64,000 nt of DNA from Streptomyces chryseus (GTDB taxonomy: Bacteria; Actinomycetota; Actinomycetes; Streptomycetales; Streptomycetaceae): assembly GCF_014650755.1 (NCBI RefSeq), contig NZ_BMVO01000006.1, positions 1-64,000 of the forward strand, given 5' to 3'. Position 1 is the first letter of the stretch. Each line of letters begins with the position of its first letter. Below, piece by piece: positions 61,254 through 64,000 of the stretch. The position numbers and the translations under genes are program-made. A model generated the notes under the pieces. The model was not told where the DNA came from and made no database searches. It saw only the letters and a list, made by a program, of their open reading frames with translations.

Positions 61254-62180
61254 AGAATCTGGAAGGGCTTCCCGCACCCGATCGCTGCTGTCGCTTGGGC
61301 CCGGCCCTTCCGCCAGCAGCCCGGACATGGTCTCGGCCGCCTCGACCGACGCCCGCGCGCAGCAGTTGTTGAAGAGCACGTGGACCTGTTCCGTGCGCTC
61401 CGCGAGCGCGCGGACGCGCGGGACCCAGCCGCTGAGCTCGTCGCGGGTGTAGTGGTGCCGGTACTTGCTCTCCTTGGTGCCGGTGCCCCAGTGCGGGCTG
61501 CGTCCGTGGAACCGTACGACCGAGAGTCCGGGAGCCGTCGCCTCCGCGACGGGCGGCACCGAATCGGGCAGTCCCTGGAGCGTGTCGACGGCCACCAGCG
61601 GGATGCCCCGCTCGCGCAGGAAGCGCGTCGTCGCGGCGATACGGTCCGGTGCGAGCCACTGCGGATGCCTGAACTCCACGGCGATCGGCGCCCCGGCACG
61701 CTCCGCGCACTCCTCTATGTACGCCTGCGCCCGGGCGCCCGGGCGGAACCAGGGGGAGAACTGGAACAGCACGCTGCCCAGCCGGCCCGCGTCGCGCAGT
61801 GGTGCGACACCGGCCCTGAACCTCCCCCACACCTCCTCCACCACGCCCGGCGGCATCTGCGACTTCCGTACCCACGCGGCCGGTTCGAGACCGGTCGGCC
61901 GCAGGGGCGCGGGCAGCGCGCCCACCCGGGCGCCGTGGCCGGTGAGCAGGGCGAACGCCTTCACGTCGAAGAGGAAGCCCTCGGGAGTGCGTTCGGCCCA
62001 CAGCGCGCTGACGCGCTCGGCGGGCAGCGCGTAGAACGTGCTGTCCGCCTCGACGACGGGGAACCGGGAGGCGTAGTGCCGCAACCGCCCCTCGGCTCCC
62101 CTCGCACCTTTCGGGTACCAGCCGCTGGAGACCAGGGCCGGGTCGGTCCACGAGCAGGTGCCCACGAGAATCTCGCCCAT
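61251..62180 (-). CDS. DUF72 protein
   Basis: A 309-residue TIM-barrel-like protein of the DUF72 (YecE) family: VGTCSWTDPAL...SGWYP at the start, VVEADSTFYALP, FDVKAFALLTGH, FQFSPWF and the C-terminal NNCCARASVEAAETMSGLL (usually 'NNHxxGxAxxNA'). The function of the family is unknown. ATG 62180 lies 2 bp after the CBS protein stop, so it is in an operon with it. Confidence 0.92.
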   Translation of the reverse strand: MGEILVGTCSWTDPALVSSGWYPKGARGAEGRLRHYASRFPVVEADSTFYALPAERVSALWAERTPEGFLFDVKAFALLTGHGARVGALPAPLRPTGLEPAAWVRKSQMPPGVVEEVWGRFRAGVAPLRDAGRLGSVLFQFSPWFRPGARAQAYIEECAERAGAPIAVEFRHPQWLAPDRIAATTRFLRERGIPLVAVDTLQGLPDSVPPVAEATAPGLSVVRFHGRSPHWGTGTKESKYRHHYTRDELSGWVPRVRALAERTEQVHVLFNNCCARASVEAAETMSGLLAEGPGPSDSSDRVREALPDS

Positions 62181-62182
62181 GG

Positions 62183-62884
62183 TCAGTCGGTGGACAGCGC
62201 CTCCAGGAGCTCACCGACGCGTGGTTCGGGCAGCGCCCTGGCGACGTCGGCCTGGGCGATCATCCCCACCAGCCGGTGGTCGTCGACGACCGGAAGCCTG
62301 CGCACCTTGTGCCGTGTCATCGTGCGGAGCACCTCCTCCACACTGTCGTCGGCCCGTACGAACACCACGTCCCCCTGGGCGAGTTCGGCGGCCTTCGTGG
62401 TGTTCGGGTCCTTGCCCGCGCCGAGAGCCCGCACCACGATGTCGCGGTCGGTCACCATGCCCTTGAGCCTGTCGTCGCTCCCGCAGACGGGCAGGGCGCC
62501 CACGCCGAGCCGCGTCATCGTACGGGCCGCGTCCCCGAGCGTCTCCTGCTCGCCCACGCACTCCGTGCCCCTGGTCATGATCTGGCGTGCGGTTGTCATC
62601 GTCCCTCCCGATGTGACGGTCCGTTCGCTGGAGTCCGTCGGGTACCCGGGCGCGGGGCGGTCAACCTTGCGGCGGCGATGACTGGTGTCGCACCAGGGGT
62701 AGCGGCGGCTGCGCCGGCACGTGCAGACGGCCACCATGAACCGGTCGGACCGGGCCGTCGTACCGTCCGCCAGCGTGATCTCGACCGGCCCCTCCACCAG
62801 TACCGGCCCCTCGGGATCGACGACGACCCGCCGGGCCGGGCACACGTCCGGCACTGCTTCGCGGCTCTCAGTCTCGCCAGGCAC
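62183..62884 (-). CDS. CDGSH iron-sulfur domain fused in frame to a CBS-pair protein
   Basis: A 233-residue open frame with two domains. Residues about 15-75 form a CDGSH [2Fe-2S] domain with ligands Cys54, Cys56, Cys65 and His69 (CTCRRSRRYPWCDTSH). Residues about 96-233 are a CBS pair (MTTARQIMTRG, VGALPVCGSDD, GMVTDRDIVVRALG, VRRLPVVDDHRLVGMIAQAD). No stop separates them, but a strong GGGAGG site precedes ATG 62599, so a separate 138-residue CBS protein can also be made. GTG 62884 overlaps the end of the HemK-like gene by 17 bp. CBS pairs bind adenosyl ligands; CDGSH clusters are redox- and pH-sensitive, so the fusion could join energy and redox sensing. Confidence 0.75.
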   Translation of the reverse strand: MPGETESREAVPDVCPARRVVVDPEGPVLVEGPVEITLADGTTARSDRFMVAVCTCRRSRRYPWCDTSHRRRKVDRPAPGYPTDSSERTVTSGGTMTTARQIMTRGTECVGEQETLGDAARTMTRLGVGALPVCGSDDRLKGMVTDRDIVVRALGAGKDPNTTKAAELAQGDVVFVRADDSVEEVLRTMTRHKVRRLPVVDDHRLVGMIAQADVARALPEPRVGELLEALSTD

Positions 62885-63518
62885 GGATCACCACCAGCTC
62901 CTCCTTCGTCTCGCCCGGGTCCACCAGACCCTGGGCCTCCAGCCACGCGGCGTGCCGGCGCATCACCGGGCCGTACGGGACGGTCTCCCGCGCCACGGGC
63001 TCCGCCCGCAGCCCCTGGGCGGCGAGGGCCGCCACCGTCGGCCCGACCCCGGACAGCGCGGACTGCACCAGGAGGAGTACGCCGCCGTCCCGCAGCAGGG
63101 GCGGCGCCTGGACGCACAGCCGGTCCAGCACCGCCCGCCCGTCGGCACCCGCCCACCAGGCCAGGTCGGCACCCCGCACCGGTACGCCGCCGGGCGAGGC
63201 GACGTACGGTGGGTTGGAAAGGATCAGGTCGAAGCTCCGCCCCGCGAGCGAACTCAGCAGGTCACCGCGGTGCACCCGGATCGGATGCCCTCGCAGCCGG
63301 GCGTTGACCCGGGCCGCGAGGACGGCTCTGCGCGACAGGTCGGTCGCGGTGACGCTCGCGGCGCCGCATTCGGCGGCCACCAGGGCGAGGGCGCCGGTGC
63401 CCGTACCGACGTCGAGCACGTCGGCTCCGAGCGTCCGCGGTTCTTCCCGCGTCACCCGTGCGAGGAGTTCGGTGTCTTCCAGTGGGGCGTAGACCCCAGG
63501 TGGTCTGAGTAGGCGCAT
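62868..63518 (-). CDS. HemK2/PrmC-like class I SAM methyltransferase
   Basis: A 216-residue SAM-dependent methyltransferase. Motif I DVGTGTGALALVAAECGA (about 35-52), TATDLSRRAVLAARVNARL, and the NPPY catalytic tetrapeptide (LILSNPPYVASP, about 105), typical of the glutamine or adenine N-methyltransferases of the HemK group. It is shorter than PrmC (no N-terminal helical domain), so HemK2-like is the better name. ATG 63518; the extension to 63632 is low-complexity. First gene of a run that continues into the CDGSH-CBS and DUF72 genes with overlap or near-overlap. Confidence 0.88.
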   Translation of the reverse strand: MRLLRPPGVYAPLEDTELLARVTREEPRTLGADVLDVGTGTGALALVAAECGAASVTATDLSRRAVLAARVNARLRGHPIRVHRGDLLSSLAGRSFDLILSNPPYVASPGGVPVRGADLAWWAGADGRAVLDRLCVQAPPLLRDGGVLLLVQSALSGVGPTVAALAAQGLRAEPVARETVPYGPVMRRHAAWLEAQGLVDPGETKEELVVIRAWRD

Positions 63519-63577
63519 GGGACGGGGGTACCTCAAAGTGCCCTGGTCATAACGGCCACCGCCGTAAGGAGCAGCTA

Positions 63578-64000
63578 ATGAGGGATGTCCCCGACCGCCC
63601 CTTTTCCTACTGGATGGAGTACGGCGACGCACCGGCGCACCCCCCGCCGCCCGACGGCCTCGACGTGGACGTGGCGGTGATCGGCGCGGGCATCGCCGGA
63701 ATCTGTACGGCCTGGGAGCTCGCCCGGGCCGGGAAGAGCGTCGCCCTGCTGGAGGCGGACCGTGTCGCCGCGGGAGTCACCGGCAACACCACGGCCAAGC
63801 TCTCGGCTCTGCACGGCGTCGTCTACCAGCGGCTGCGCGGTACGCGCGGCCGGGAGGGCGCAGCGCTGTACGCACGGTCGCAGCAGGACGCCATCGGCCA
63901 TGTCGTTGCCGTGTGCGAGGAGCTGGGGATCGACTGCGACCTGGAACGCGTCCCCGCGTACACCTACGCGGAGACCCACGCGGAGGCCGTCACGGTCGAG
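63578..64000 (+). CDS. FAD-dependent oxidoreductase (DAO type), 3' truncated by window edge
   Basis: The first 141 codons of a flavoprotein. ATG 63578 follows AAGGAG at 6 nt. After FSYWMEYG comes the dinucleotide loop VAVIGAGIAGICTAWELARAG (about 33-53) and VAAGVTGNTTAKLSALHGVVY, a form seen in DadA-like oxidases that carry a C-terminal Rieske domain. The Rieske part, if present, lies beyond 64000. Divergent from the HemK-like gene; only 60 bp separate the starts. Confidence 0.88.
   Translation, partial: MRDVPDRPFSYWMEYGDAPAHPPPPDGLDVDVAVIGAGIAGICTAWELARAGKSVALLEADRVAAGVTGNTTAKLSALHGVVYQRLRGTRGREGAALYARSQQDAIGHVVAVCEELGIDCDLERVPAYTYAETHAEAVTVE

Overview
The window reads as chromosomal DNA of a Streptomyces or a very close relative. 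It is strongly GC-rich, codons end mostly in G or C, GTG and TTG starts are common, and it carries a full-length two-domain geosmin synthase, an NsdA-type developmental regulator, a DUF397 gene and secreted enzymes with typical Streptomyces leaders. I see no rRNA, tRNA, CRISPR array, integrase or transposase, so this is ordinary chromosome with accessory metabolic islands.

Layout. 1-5.2 kb: end of a lectin-domain protein, a secreted ThuA/DUF1080/ricin-lectin protein with a nearly identical tail, a PAS-GAF-PP2C phosphatase and a DUF3048 lipoprotein. 5.2-7.5 kb: a TetR gene, a 0.3-kb stretch bounded by a good minus-strand promoter and a perfect hairpin, and a YbdK-type ligase. 7.9-11.5 kb: a phenolic-lipid locus in the order type III PKS, methyltransferase, flavin hydroxylase, with a divergent UbiA prenyltransferase. 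11.6-24 kb: Ku, a second YbdK, cyclophilin, a second PAS-PP2C phosphatase, the NsdA-like regulator, a phosphotransferase, a glutathionyl-hydroquinone-reductase-like protein, an HhH-PHP protein and a secreted amidase. 24.3-28.2 kb: geosmin synthase, signal peptidase I, a DUF397 protein.

28.3-34.1 kb: a divergent steroid/acyl-CoA block (FadD19-like ligase on plus; EchA19-like hydratase, double-DUF35 protein, Ltp4-like and Ltp3-like thiolase-fold proteins on minus). The order matches, as I remember it, the KstR-controlled cholesterol side-chain genes of mycobacteria. The shared intergenic region holds a near match to the KstR box, and a full match lies before a FadE26-like dehydrogenase at 61.2 kb. 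A second shared palindrome (CTGAY-N5-GTCAG) occurs here and before a nitronate-monooxygenase/acyl-CoA-ligase operon at 52.5 kb.

34.2-44.1 kb: small membrane and PepSY proteins, an ATP-dependent DNA ligase (a possible partner for Ku), a 1,524-residue HEAT-repeat protein, DUF4236, DoxX-like and hydrolase genes. 44.2-54.5 kb: phenylacetate-CoA ligase with a PaaR-like palindrome, two acyl-CoA ligases, an aculeacin-acylase-type amidohydrolase, and a Tat-exported beta-lactamase-fold protein. 54.5-64 kb: a phytoene-desaturase-like oxidase, a Ser/Thr kinase with nine kinesin-light-chain-type TPRs, a decayed DUF2252 gene, and a minus-strand run of HemK-like methyltransferase, an in-frame CDGSH-CBS fusion, DUF72 and the dehydrogenase. 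A FAD oxidoreductase runs off the right edge.
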